Part shown: positions 1 through 6,133 of the stretch, in pieces | How the letters are laid out: each line of letters opens with the position of its first letter | Numbering within the stretch: position 1 is the stretch's first letter | Source: Acidobacteriota bacterium | Lineage (GTDB): Bacteria > Acidobacteriota > Terriglobia > Terriglobales > Acidobacteriaceae | Reading direction: 5' to 3' | Assembly: GCA_021811745.1 (NCBI GenBank) | Contig: JAJZNH010001027.1 | Coordinates: 1-7,031 of the forward strand | Length of the DNA: 7,031 nucleotides | The notes under the pieces: generated by a model | Database searches by the model: none | What the model was told of the DNA's origin: nothing | The model's input: only the letters and a program-made list of their open reading frames with translations | Program-made: the position numbers and the translations under genes

Positions 1-2838
1 GAGCGCGGCGTCGGCTATGCGTATCAGGGAATCGTAGTCCGTAGGAGAGCCTGAAACCACGCCGAAACTGGCGGTGATCCTGATCGTCTGATCTCCATCG
101 AGAATACGCGCATTTTCAACGGCCCTCCGCAGTTCCTCGGCGCGAACCTGCGCGCTCGCCAACGTGGATCCCGGGAGAATGAGCAGAAATTCTTCGCCGC
201 CGTAGCGGCCGACCCAGTCGTAGGAACGCACCGATCTCTGAAGAATCGCGCCGATCTCCTTTAGGACCCGGTCCCCGCAGCGGTGGCCGAAGGTATCGTT
301 GATCTTTTTGAAATGATCAAGGTCGGTGAGAATCACGCTGAGAGGCGAGTTTTCGCGGCGCGAGCGATCTACTTCCCGATACAGCCGCTGGAGGATAATC
401 CGGTGATTCCAAAGGCTCGTCAGGTCGTCGTGCTCTGCGAAGTGACGCATTTGTTCGCGCGCATGCAGCAGTTCAGCCTTTTCGCGTTCCAGATCATCGG
501 TCCGGAGTTTGATAGCGCGCTCGAGTTCGCGCTTCTGCCGTACCAGCAGATGAATGCGCCAGCGCCACGCCAGCAACAGTCCAAGGCAGGCCAGCAGAAC
601 GAATCCCAGGTGCAGTTCCCAGCTCTGCCACCAGCGCGGCGTAATCCGAAAGTCAACTTCTTCTACACCCGAGATTGCGCTACCGATGGCGTCCACAGCC
701 TCAGCCTGAAAGCGGTAGGCCCCTGGGTTCAGGCGTGGGTAGCGCACGCTCTCTTCGCTTGTCTCCGCCCAGTCCGAGTCCAGACCCAAAAGGCGGTAAC
801 GAATATGGATATGCGCGGCATTACGAAAATTGAGAACGGCAATCGAAACCGACAGCGGACTGGCGCTCCAAGGAATACGCGATCCATTGGCAACATCTGT
901 TGTGCCGAAGGTCATCCGCGAGATCAGTGGCGCGCGCAGTTGAGTCGCAATGACCGCCTCCGGTTCGATCAGATGGGAGAGCCCTCCGGAAGTCCCGATC
1001 CACATGCTGCCGTCCCTATCCTCGGACAGCGCGTCCAGATCGAGATCATTCCAGATGAGGCCATCATCCTGGGTAAAGCTATGCCAGAAGCGGCCATTGA
1101 AGACTGTGAGCCCTGTATCCTGGCCCACCCACATCCATCCCCGGTGGTCCAAATACAGAGAAACCACCTGGTCCGACAGCAGGCGGGGGCGGGTGATGGA
1201 CTCCGATGCGACTACGCGCCCGCCGGCGATGCGCAGCCGTCTGATTCCCGCGAAGTTTCCCGCGGCCCACAGGTTGCCTTTCCGGTCCATGGCAATGAGT
1301 GAGGGGTTCACGCCGGGGACACCAGGATTGATGCGGCGCCACCCGTTTGCGTCCAGCCGGAATAGTCCCTGGTCTGACGCGACCCATAGGCGGTTGGACG
1401 TGTCCGGGCACAGGTCCGTAAAGCGCATTTTCGGATTTACGAAGACGGCGGCCTTGACCAGATGCAGCGATGGGTCAGCGCCGTCGGCGACGCCCACGTA
1501 CAATCCGCCGTCGGTGGCCGCCCATAGGAGATTTTGTTTATCGGTCAGGATACGATAGACCTCGGGCACTTTCCACGTCTCTCCGGCCAACGTCTTCTCG
1601 TTGATCCTGATCAGTCTGCCCGCTGCGCTCCCAATCCAGACGTTGCCATTGGCGCTCTCTGCCAGTGTGTCGGCGCGGACGGTTGGAATACCGCCGTCCC
1701 GCCATGGTCTTGCCGCTGTTTGGCCGGCGGGAATCCAGTCCAGACCGCCCTCCGTAGCGATCCAGAGACGGCCCATGTGGTCGCGCAGCGCGCCCCACAC
1801 GATGTTGTCGCTCAAGCCATCGGAGACCGTGTATGCCTCCCATTGCCCGCGCCCCACCCAGCGCGAAAGGCCGTGGCCTACCATTCCCACCCAGAGTGAA
1901 CCCTCCCGGTCCACAAACAACGCTGAAAGATCAAAGCGCGGAAGTCCGTTGCGCCTGGTCACCAAACGCCATGCGCCATCCTTCCAGAGACCGAGGAATG
2001 ACCCCTGCGAAGCGAGAATGTCTCCCCGCTTGTCTTGCGTCAGCGCGGCGTACGGCGAATTGTCGTATGGGAGGGGCAGATCGTGCTCCTCATACCGTTC
2101 CTCAGCGGGAATCACTTCGCCCAGGTGCGAGCCGCCGCGAATCCACAGACGGCCATTGCTCCGAAGCAGAAGATGGAGCCATTGATCTTCAGGGAGATGC
2201 AGCCCGCCGCGCATTTCGATGGCTTTGCCGCCGGCCATGCGGCACAAATCGGAGCCGCAGCCATACCACAGCACGCCGTCCGGGGCATAAAGCACGCTCC
2301 AGATCGCGCCGCCCGGCAGATGAAGGGGCGTGGCCACACAGTTCCCGGAACTTATGCGCCGAAGCTCATAGGCCCCGCTGCGCGCGGCCGCGATGATCCT
2401 GTCAGGAGCTTCTGCTGAAAATACCGTCCCGATTCTCTGAAAGAAGTGGTTGAGCGGAGCGGGAGCGGCTATCTCGGAGAACCTGCCGCTGCGCAGACGG
2501 AAGTAGATGCCGCTCGTCGTCCCAACAAAGAGAGTTCCATCCGGCCCTAGAAACAGGCTTTGGATGGTGCGCGCGTTGAGCCCATCGGCTGCGCCGAACT
2601 TGCGGATTCGGTTGCCGTCGTATCGGTAGAGGCCATTCTCCGTGCCGACCCAAAGGAAGTCTGAGCGATCCTGCGCGATGCAGTTTACGTTCAGATCATC
2701 CATCCCCGCAGTGACTTCGCTGAAACTATACTGCTGTGCAAGGCAAACGGGTACTGCAATGCCTACCGCGACAATCGCACACATCAGCATGTAGAGGACG
2801 CACTTTAAATTCCGTCCAGCCTTCTGCAAGGGGCCCAT
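1..2838 (-). CDS. Propeller-sensor membrane diguanylate cyclase (GGDEF), 3' end cut by window edge
   Basis: The minus-strand frame is open from ATG 2838 to base 1 (946 residues visible). It predicts a one-component sensor that converts an outside signal into cytoplasmic c-di-GMP. Residues 1-36 look like a signal peptide (basic start, hydrophobic core, CLA-QQ cleavage). Fourteen repeats of about 42 residues follow, each centred on a LWVGT/LWIATEGGL-like strand (W63, F104, about 149, W191, W232, about 275, W316, W359, W401, W439, W485, W524, W570, W613). This fits two seven-bladed propellers. Residues about 627-733 resemble a Y_Y_Y domain, about 742-762 form a membrane helix, and 767-800 a charged coiled coil. 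The GGDEF domain has DLDHFKK (D839), NDTFGH and GGEEF (880-884). An RxxD I-site (R871, D874) sits exactly five residues before GGEEF, predicting product inhibition. The last visible residues, IADAAL, belong to the end of the domain. No kinase or receiver domain is seen. The ligand is unknown. Confidence 0.93.
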   Translation of the reverse strand, partial: MGPLQKAGRNLKCVLYMLMCAIVAVGIAVPVCLAQQYSFSEVTAGMDDLNVNCIAQDRSDFLWVGTENGLYRYDGNRIRKFGAADGLNARTIQSLFLGPDGTLFVGTTSGIYFRLRSGRFSEIAAPAPLNHFFQRIGTVFSAEAPDRIIAAARSGAYELRRISSGNCVATPLHLPGGAIWSVLYAPDGVLWYGCGSDLCRMAGGKAIEMRGGLHLPEDQWLHLLLRSNGRLWIRGGSHLGEVIPAEERYEEHDLPLPYDNSPYAALTQDKRGDILASQGSFLGLWKDGAWRLVTRRNGLPRFDLSALFVDREGSLWVGMVGHGLSRWVGRGQWEAYTVSDGLSDNIVWGALRDHMGRLWIATEGGLDWIPAGQTAARPWRDGGIPTVRADTLAESANGNVWIGSAAGRLIRINEKTLAGETWKVPEVYRILTDKQNLLWAATDGGLYVGVADGADPSLHLVKAAVFVNPKMRFTDLCPDTSNRLWVASDQGLFRLDANGWRRINPGVPGVNPSLIAMDRKGNLWAAGNFAGIRRLRIAGGRVVASESITRPRLLSDQVVSLYLDHRGWMWVGQDTGLTVFNGRFWHSFTQDDGLIWNDLDLDALSEDRDGSMWIGTSGGLSHLIEPEAVIATQLRAPLISRMTFGTTDVANGSRIPWSASPLSVSIAVLNFRNAAHIHIRYRLLGLDSDWAETSEESVRYPRLNPGAYRFQAEAVDAIGSAISGVEEVDFRITPRWWQSWELHLGFVLLACLGLLLAWRWRIHLLVRQKRELERAIKLRTDDLEREKAELLHAREQMRHFAEHDDLTSLWNHRIILQRLYREVDRSRRENSPLSVILTDLDHFKKINDTFGHRCGDRVLKEIGAILQRSVRSYDWVGRYGGEEFLLILPGSTLASAQVRAEELRRAVENARILDGDQTIRITASFGVVSGSPTDYDSLIRIADAAL

Positions 2839-3126
2839 TCCCGTTTTTAAATTTTGTAACCAATATATACCGATAGAAGTGTGCGGCAACATCCCACGAT
2901 CGTACTTTTGCAGAGGTACTTTCTGGGAAGATTGCTGCAATTCCCGATTTGAAAAGTTCCGGATATGGTATCACCGGCGTAGACTCCGCACCCGCGATAG
3001 CCCGGCTCGTGAATGTGCGGCTTTTCCTTGCAGGAACCTGCGCGTCGAGTTTACCGACGGCCTTGGAAAGAAGATCCGGTGTGCCCGCAAAGCGGCGCGC
3101 TTATGCAAAGATGCCGCGGGACCGGT
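2839..3126. other. Intergenic gap between dusB and the propeller-GGDEF gene
   Basis: This 288-bp stretch holds no convincing gene. Plus-strand open frames here (2879-3130 and 2949-3194) lack recognisable motifs, and the second runs into dusB antisense. The left part carries the candidate promoter at 2862-2889. A short palindrome, GCAGG-AA-CCTGC, lies near 3030. I see no hairpin followed by a T-run that would terminate dusB. Confidence 0.6.
2862..2889 (-). promoter_or_regulatory. Candidate sigma-70-type promoter of the propeller-GGDEF gene
   Basis: Reading the minus strand, a -35-like TTGCCG (2889-2884, 4/6 match) is followed after 16 bases by TATATT (2867-2862, 5/6 match). Transcription would begin near 2855, giving a leader of under 20 bases before ATG 2838. 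This agrees with choosing that ATG rather than the upstream in-frame ATG at 2892. The Shine-Dalgarno is poor: only GGGA directly abuts the start. The surroundings are AT-rich compared with the rest of the window. This is a visual match only. Confidence 0.35.
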
Positions 3127-4371
3127 TTAATCGCAGACCAGCACATTGTCGGAGAAGATATCCTGCCCGGTTTCTTCTGATTCATCCGCGCTAACGCCGT
3201 TTTCCATCTGCTGCGCAAAGAATCTCTCCACTTCGTTCAACACGGTGGTTCCGGTGCGCGCCTGGTAGATGGCTGCGCGCAGCTTCGCGCCGCCCGGCAC
3301 GCCATGCGTAAACCAAGTGGCAAACTGCTTCATTTTTCCGGCCGGGTCGCCCATGCGGGCGTCGCGAGGCAGGTCACGGCACGCCTCTTCTTCCGTTAGC
3401 AACATCTCAAAGTAGGCGCGGATCATGCGGTAGCGATCCTCCACCGCGGGACGGTCGTAGGCGCCGGTTGCCGTGTACTGCGCGATCTGCCGGAAGATCC
3501 ACGGATTGGCTGGCGCGGCACGCCCGATCATCACGGCATCGCAGCCCGTATCGGCGACCATTGCCGCCGCATCCTCCGGGGTGCGGATGTCGCCGTTGCC
3601 GATGACCGGAATTTTCACGGCCTGTTTTACCGCGGCGATCCACTCCCATTGCGCCTGGCCGCTGTAGCCCTGCTCGCGGGTGCGGGCGTGCAAGGCGACC
3701 GCATTCAGCCCCTCGCTTTCTGCCATCCGCGCCAGTTCCACGCACACAATCTGCTGGTCGTTCCAGCCCGTGCGGAACTTGACAGTGAAGGGAATCGTTA
3801 CCACCTTGCGCACGGCGCGAAAGATCTCGCCGATCTTGGGCAGATCGCGCAGCAACCCCGAGCCGCCGTTGCATCCCACCACTCTTTTGGCGGGGCAGCC
3901 CAGGTTCAGGTCAACTGTATCGAAGCCCGTCTCTTCGACAATGCGCGCCGCCTCGGCCAGCGTTTCCGGGTTCGACCCAAACAGTTGCGCGCCGATGGGA
4001 TGCTCATCATCGTAAAAGGTCAGATAGCGGCGGCGCTTTGCCTCGCGCATCCGCGAAAGGCCATCGGCTGAAGTGAACTCCGTCATCAGCAGCCCGCAGC
4101 CGGACTGCGCGTTGGTGATGGCTGATTCGACCTGCCCCGCCGCCTCCTGGCCCCTGGTCTCTGGTTCCTGATCGCTTACCTCTGCTCTCTGCTCTTTGGA
4201 AAACAGGCTCGCGTGGCGAATGAAGCGCCGGAAGACTGTGTCCGTCACCCCAGCCATGGGCGCCAGAACCGTTGCCGGCCTCACCGCGACGGTTCCGATG
4301 CGCACTTCCGCCGGCACCCGCACTCCCACGGGCATCGCGTGCTCCACCGGATTGTCCCAGTGCTTCTTCAT
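3127..4371 (-). CDS. dusB: tRNA-dihydrouridine synthase, DusB family, with a repeat-derived insertion
   Basis: This FMN-dependent enzyme reduces specific uridines in the tRNA D-loop to dihydrouridine using NADPH, in the cytoplasm. From ATG 4371 it has 414 residues. Visible motifs are PMAGVTD (38-44, FMN pocket), MTEFTSADG, NLGCPAKRV with the expected catalytic C159 and nearby K162, KFRTGW, LHARTREQGYSG (H228, R230), IPVIGNGDI, and DAVMIGRAAPANPWIF near the FMN phosphate. The family call is firm. E. coli DusB has 321 residues. Part of the excess is an insertion of about 36 residues after FRRFIRHAS (about 57-90), 19 of them coded by a 7-bp repeat array; there is also a longer C-terminus. The start is uncertain. 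ATG 4371 lacks a clear Shine-Dalgarno, whereas in-frame ATG 4335 (M13) is preceded by GGTGGAG at a good distance. A TTG at 4449 would extend the protein through repeat-like DNA and is disfavoured. rpmE lies upstream on the same strand. Confidence 0.95.
   Translation of the reverse strand: MKKHWDNPVEHAMPVGVRVPAEVRIGTVAVRPATVLAPMAGVTDTVFRRFIRHASLFSKEQRAEVSDQEPETRGQEAAGQVESAITNAQSGCGLLMTEFTSADGLSRMREAKRRRYLTFYDDEHPIGAQLFGSNPETLAEAARIVEETGFDTVDLNLGCPAKRVVGCNGGSGLLRDLPKIGEIFRAVRKVVTIPFTVKFRTGWNDQQIVCVELARMAESEGLNAVALHARTREQGYSGQAQWEWIAAVKQAVKIPVIGNGDIRTPEDAAAMVADTGCDAVMIGRAAPANPWIFRQIAQYTATGAYDRPAVEDRYRMIRAYFEMLLTEEEACRDLPRDARMGDPAGKMKQFATWFTHGVPGGAKLRAAIYQARTGTTVLNEVERFFAQQMENGVSADESEETGQDIFSDNVLVCD
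4147..4202. repeat. Eight-unit heptanucleotide array inside dusB
   Basis: On the plus strand eight 7-bp units run in phase. They begin CTGGCCC (4147) and CTGGTCT (4154), pass through CTGATCG (4168) and two copies of CTGCTCT (4182, 4189), and end at a degenerate TTGGAAA (4196). Units share CTG at positions 1-3 and a pyrimidine-rich tail. The array encodes, antisense, residues 57-75 of DusB (414-residue numbering), a hydrophilic Glu/Gln/Arg-rich stretch. The same kind of unit builds the array at 5048-5131. Confidence 0.75.
4333..4348 (-). promoter_or_regulatory. Shine-Dalgarno and alternative ATG start of dusB
   Basis: On the minus strand GGTGGAG (4348-4342) precedes an in-frame ATG (4335-4333) by six bases. 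This is the best ribosome binding site among the dusB start candidates. A protein starting here would begin MPVGVRVPAEVRIG, about 24 residues before the FMN-binding APMAG motif, closer to the short N-terminus of E. coli DusB. The upstream ATG 4371 keeps an in-frame, protein-like sequence, so the choice stays open. Confidence 0.4.
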
Positions 4372-4377
4372 TGAGGT

Positions 4378-4398
4378 AGCTTTCAGCTTCCAGCTATC
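4378..4398 (+). repeat. AGCT-type heptad repeat next to the dusB start
   Basis: Three in-phase 7-bp units, AGCTTTC, AGCTTCC and AGCTATC, lie just upstream of dusB ATG 4371, in what would be its leader. The first 11 bases (AGCTTTCAGCT, 4378-4388) are the exact reverse complement of 4487-4497, so this is the left arm of an inverted pair about 120 bp apart. Confidence 0.6.
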
Positions 4399-4472
4399 AT
4401 CCAATTGTCTTTTCAGTATCTGGCCCGCCTTTGCGGTGGGGAAAAGCAAAATTGCAGAAAAACGGGTCAGAG

Positions 4473-4500
4473 GCTAAAAGCTCAAGAGCTGAAAGCTGTT
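4473..4500 (-). repeat. AGCT-type heptad repeat, inverted partner of 4378-4398
   Basis: Read on the minus strand, units beginning AGCTTTC (4497-4491) and AGCTCTT (4490-4484) continue into more degenerate AGCTTTT/AGCC units with one 8-bp step. AGCTGAAAGCT (4487-4497, plus strand) is the perfect inverse of 4378-4388. The stretch between the arms (4399-4472) has no recognisable gene. Confidence 0.5.
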
Positions 4501-4519
4501 TTTGTCCCAAACGTACTTA

Positions 4520-4541
4520 GGCCTCCGCCGTGGCGGAGGCC
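4520..4541. repeat. Perfect GC-rich palindrome downstream of rpmE, possible terminator hairpin
   Basis: GGCCTCCGCC (4520-4529) and GGCGGAGGCC (4532-4541) are exact inverse complements separated by GT, giving a stem of up to 10 bp (9 with a realistic loop). It lies 32 bases past the rpmE stop codon, where an rpmE terminator would be expected. No T-run follows on either strand, so an intrinsic terminator is unproven. It could instead be an RNA-stabilising hairpin or a dispersed palindromic repeat. Confidence 0.6.
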
Positions 4542-4573
4542 CAATCCTGCTTGCCTGTTGCCACGGGCGCTGG

Positions 4574-4795
4574 TTACTTCGCCTTCTCGCCGGCCTTCGC
4601 ATACTTGCGGCGGAAGCGCTCGACGCGTCCGGCGGTATCCACAAGCCGCTGTTTGCCGGTGAAGAACGGGTGGCAAACCGAGCAGATTTCCACGTGAATG
4701 TCACCCTTGTGGGTCGACCGAGTCTCAAAATTGTTTCCGCAGGCGCACACCACCCGCACCGCGGCGTAATTGGGATGAATCTTTTCCTTCGGCAT
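4574..4795 (-). CDS. rpmE: 50S ribosomal protein L31, zinc-binding type
   Basis: The 73-residue product matches L31, a small protein of the large ribosomal subunit near the central protuberance that helps bridge the subunits. Hallmarks are the [10 protein letters not shown] start (E. coli: MKKDIHPKY), the CACGN pair (C17, C19), the RSTH segment, [13 protein letters not shown] (C38, C41) and [10 protein letters not shown] near the C-terminus. The four cysteines mark the zinc-binding C+ form, not the cysteine-free form induced on zinc starvation. The length is normal for the family. The start is fixed by homology. Upstream, GGAAAGGTG lies rather far from the ATG, and only AAGAG directly abuts it. 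The gene lies between the SGNH hydrolase and dusB on the same strand, has its own candidate promoter, and is followed by a GC-rich palindrome. Confidence 0.98.
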   Translation of the reverse strand: MPKEKIHPNYAAVRVVCACGNNFETRSTHKGDIHVEICSVCHPFFTGKQRLVDTAGRVERFRRKYAKAGEKAK

Positions 4796-4833
4796 CTCTT
4801 AAAGACACACCTTTCCTGCAATTCTTCTTCTTC

Positions 4834-4862
4834 ATTGTAGGGGGATTCCAGCAGTTTCGCAA
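4834..4862 (-). promoter_or_regulatory. Candidate sigma-70-type promoter of rpmE
   Basis: On the minus strand TTGCGA (4862-4857, 4/6 match to the -35 consensus) is separated by 17 bases from TACAAT (4839-4834, 5/6 match to the -10 consensus). The predicted start, near 4827, leaves a leader of about 32 bases before rpmE ATG 4795. The optimal spacing and position make this the best promoter candidate in the window. Confidence 0.5.
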
Positions 4863-4879
4863 ACGCCGCAAAGCGGTTG

Positions 4880-4921
4880 TCAGATGTCAGGGACCAGTTT
4901 TCCGTCTCCAGGACTCAATGG
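4880..4921 (-). repeat. Heptad repeat array, inverted relative to 5048-5131
   Basis: On the plus strand six in-phase 7-bp blocks start with TCAGATG (4880) and TCAGGGA (4887), followed by CCAG- and TCC-type units. Read on the minus strand these are CTG-type units such as CTGGTCC, CTGACAT and CTGACAA, the same family as the array at 5048-5131 but in the opposite direction. It lies just upstream of the rpmE promoter. Confidence 0.5.
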
Positions 4922-5047
4922 CCCGTGATCCATCGACGGCGTCAATGCAAGAGATTTTGTCACGCGGATCGCTCTGCGCGAAATCTCCCGGATATGGTTC
5001 ACGTCTGCGCATTCGTCACATGCTGATCCGGTAGCGAGCCTCGGATT
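4922..5047. other. Non-coding core between the two inverted heptad arrays
   Basis: No gene is supported in this stretch between rpmE and the SGNH hydrolase. A minus-strand open frame (4880-5110) spans the repeats and has no recognisable motif. The segment could be the body of a short element bounded by the two arrays, or simply spacer. Confidence 0.4.
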
Positions 5048-5131
5048 CTGGCCACAGATCGCTGACGGATCAAAACTGATCCCTGATCCCTGATCTCTGA
5101 AAACTGACAACTGATCACTGACCGCTGTCTT
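5048..5131 (+). repeat. Twelve-unit heptanucleotide array at the 3' end of the SGNH hydrolase gene
   Basis: Twelve consecutive 7-bp blocks keep one phase. Good copies are CTGACGG (5062), CTGATCC (5076 and 5083), CTGATCT (5090), CTGACAA (5104), CTGATCA (5111) and CTGACCG (5118); 5069-5075 is degenerate. The working consensus is CTGRTCN. The array overlaps the hydrolase gene: the unit at 5111-5117 contains its stop codon, and the units at 5118-5131 encode its last residues. GGATCA-AAAC-TGATCC (5067-5082) can form a 6-bp hairpin. Confidence 0.8.
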
Positions 5132-5912
5132 TTAGTGCCTTCTCAATCCCGGCCTCGGCCAGCGGGGCCATGATCGCGTATCCGGCCGGCAGAGGATGCA
5201 CGCCGTCCCGGCTCAGAGTGGGCGGCAGCCCGCCTTGCGCGTCCGCCGTGGCTGAGTAGTAATCGACATAGACGTAGCCCTTCTCCGCGGCGTAGTTCTT
5301 GATCCATTTGTTCAGCGCCACGATCCTGGGCGCGGGATCGAGGCCGCGGCGCCAGGGAAAGTCAACTGACGGCAGCACCGAGCACAGCACCACGCGGATG
5401 CCGCTGGCAGTGGCCAGCTCCGCCATTGACATCAAGTTGCCTTCGGTTTCTTCCAGTGTCATCGGGCCAGTGTTTTCGGCAATGTCGTTGGTTCCGGCCA
5501 GGATCACCACCACCTTGGGCTTCAGGTCGATTACGTCCTGGCGAAAGCGCAACAGCATCTGCGGTGAGGTCTGTCCGCTGATGCCGCGGTTGACATACGG
5601 CTTTCCGGGAAACGAGTTCTCAAGGTGCCAGCCCTGTGTAATCGAGTCGCCCATAAAGACCACGCGGTTCTCGCCCGGCGTGGGCAGTCCCAGCGCCAAA
5701 TCTGCCTCCTTGAAGCGGCTGAGCCATGCCCAGTCGTATTTGATCTGTTCCTCGCGCGTCATGTGCGGGCCGAGAACCGGCGCGGCGGCTGCGGCTGTTG
5801 CCGGCGCCACGGCCGGCGCACTTCCGGTTTGTTGCGCAACAGCCCCGGAGACCGGCAGCAGTGGTGCTAAAACGAGTGTGGCGATGGTAAGATGCAGTGC
5901 AATCCGAGTCAC
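5115..5912 (-). CDS. Secreted SGNH/GDSL-type hydrolase (Lipase_GDSL_2-like)
   Basis: Predicted serine esterase or deacylase; the substrate (lipid, acyl ester or acetylated glycan) cannot be told from sequence. All four SGNH blocks are present, numbered from GTG 5912 (265 residues): GDSIT with nucleophile S90, block II glycine in RGISGQTSP (G110), AGTNDIAE with N142, and RDGVHP with D236 and H239. Residues 1-26 form a signal peptide (VTRIALHL, then a Leu/Ala/Val core, cleavage at AVA-QQ). An Ala/Pro-rich linker follows, so the enzyme should act outside the inner membrane. GTG 5912 is chosen because GGGAGGG precedes it by nine bases and places the signal peptide at the N-terminus. The longer frame from GTG 5978 lacks a ribosome binding site and buries the signal. 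The last residues (KDSGQ) and the stop codon come from the heptad array. The gene is divergent from the AAA+ ATPase gene. Confidence 0.93.
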   Translation of the reverse strand: MTRIALHLTIATLVLAPLLPVSGAVAQQTGSAPAVAPATAAAAAPVLGPHMTREEQIKYDWAWLSRFKEADLALGLPTPGENRVVFMGDSITQGWHLENSFPGKPYVNRGISGQTSPQMLLRFRQDVIDLKPKVVVILAGTNDIAENTGPMTLEETEGNLMSMAELATASGIRVVLCSVLPSVDFPWRRGLDPAPRIVALNKWIKNYAAEKGYVYVDYYSATADAQGGLPPTLSRDGVHPLPAGYAIMAPLAEAGIEKALKDSGQ

Positions 5913-5920
5913 AATATGGT

Positions 5921-5927
5921 TCCCTCC
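5921..5927 (-). promoter_or_regulatory. Shine-Dalgarno deciding the GTG start of the SGNH hydrolase
   Basis: On the minus strand a purine run containing GGGAGGG sits nine bases before GTG 5912. No comparable site precedes the alternative GTG 5978, so this site supports the shorter protein with an N-terminal signal peptide. Confidence 0.6.
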
Positions 5928-5937
5928 CAAATTTCCA

Positions 5938-5964
5938 AATATAGACTGAATACCCCAATGCCAA
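5938..5964 (-). promoter_or_regulatory. Weak candidate promoter of the SGNH hydrolase
   Basis: On the minus strand TTGGCA (5964-5959, 5/6 match to -35) and TATATT (5943-5938, 5/6 match to -10) are separated by only 15 bases, shorter than the usual 16-18. The position, about 25 bases before the Shine-Dalgarno and GTG start, is suitable. The short spacer lowers confidence. Confidence 0.3.
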
Positions 5965-6001
5965 GAAGAAGAAACCACGCAATCGTTGAACTACTCTGAA
6001 T

Positions 6002-6021
6002 CGGTTCTCAATCTTGAACCG
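6002..6021. repeat. Inverted repeat in the divergent intergenic region, operator-like
   Basis: CGGTTC (6002-6007) and GAACCG (6016-6021) are perfect inverse complements separated by eight bases, a 20-bp dyad. It lies between the divergent SGNH hydrolase and AAA+ ATPase genes. Size and placement would suit a dimeric regulator, but a chance 6-bp dyad is common, and no regulator gene is adjacent. Confidence 0.3.
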
Positions 6022-6133
6022 CTGTCTCTGCAAGAGCCGAAGGCGCCGCAAGCCGGTCCGGCGCTTGACTGAAGATCGCCGCTGGCGGACTCTTTCTCCC
6101 GCATCTGTAGCGTTTTCCACATTCACGCAGGGG

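Noticed and set aside
283..1302. Plus-strand open frame of 339 codons
   Set aside because: It lies antisense to the propeller-GGDEF gene, whose minus-strand translation shows clear domain motifs throughout. The plus-strand product has no recognisable motif.
950..2418. Overlapping plus-strand open frames of 121-202 codons
   Set aside because: All are shadows of the same minus-strand propeller gene in GC-rich DNA. Their products are Arg/Pro/Ser-rich and without domains.
3407..4071. Open frames overlapping dusB on both strands (155, 140 and 111 codons)
   Set aside because: The DusB frame carries all family motifs across this region; the others are by-products of codon bias.
4372..4449. N-terminal extension of DusB from TTG 4449
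   Set aside because: It has no ribosome binding site, uses a rare start codon, and its sequence is partly made by the AGCT-type repeat. It adds residues with no counterpart in E. coli DusB.
4880..5110. Minus-strand open frame of 76 codons between rpmE and the SGNH hydrolase
   Set aside because: It is made largely of heptad repeats, has no known motif and no good start context.
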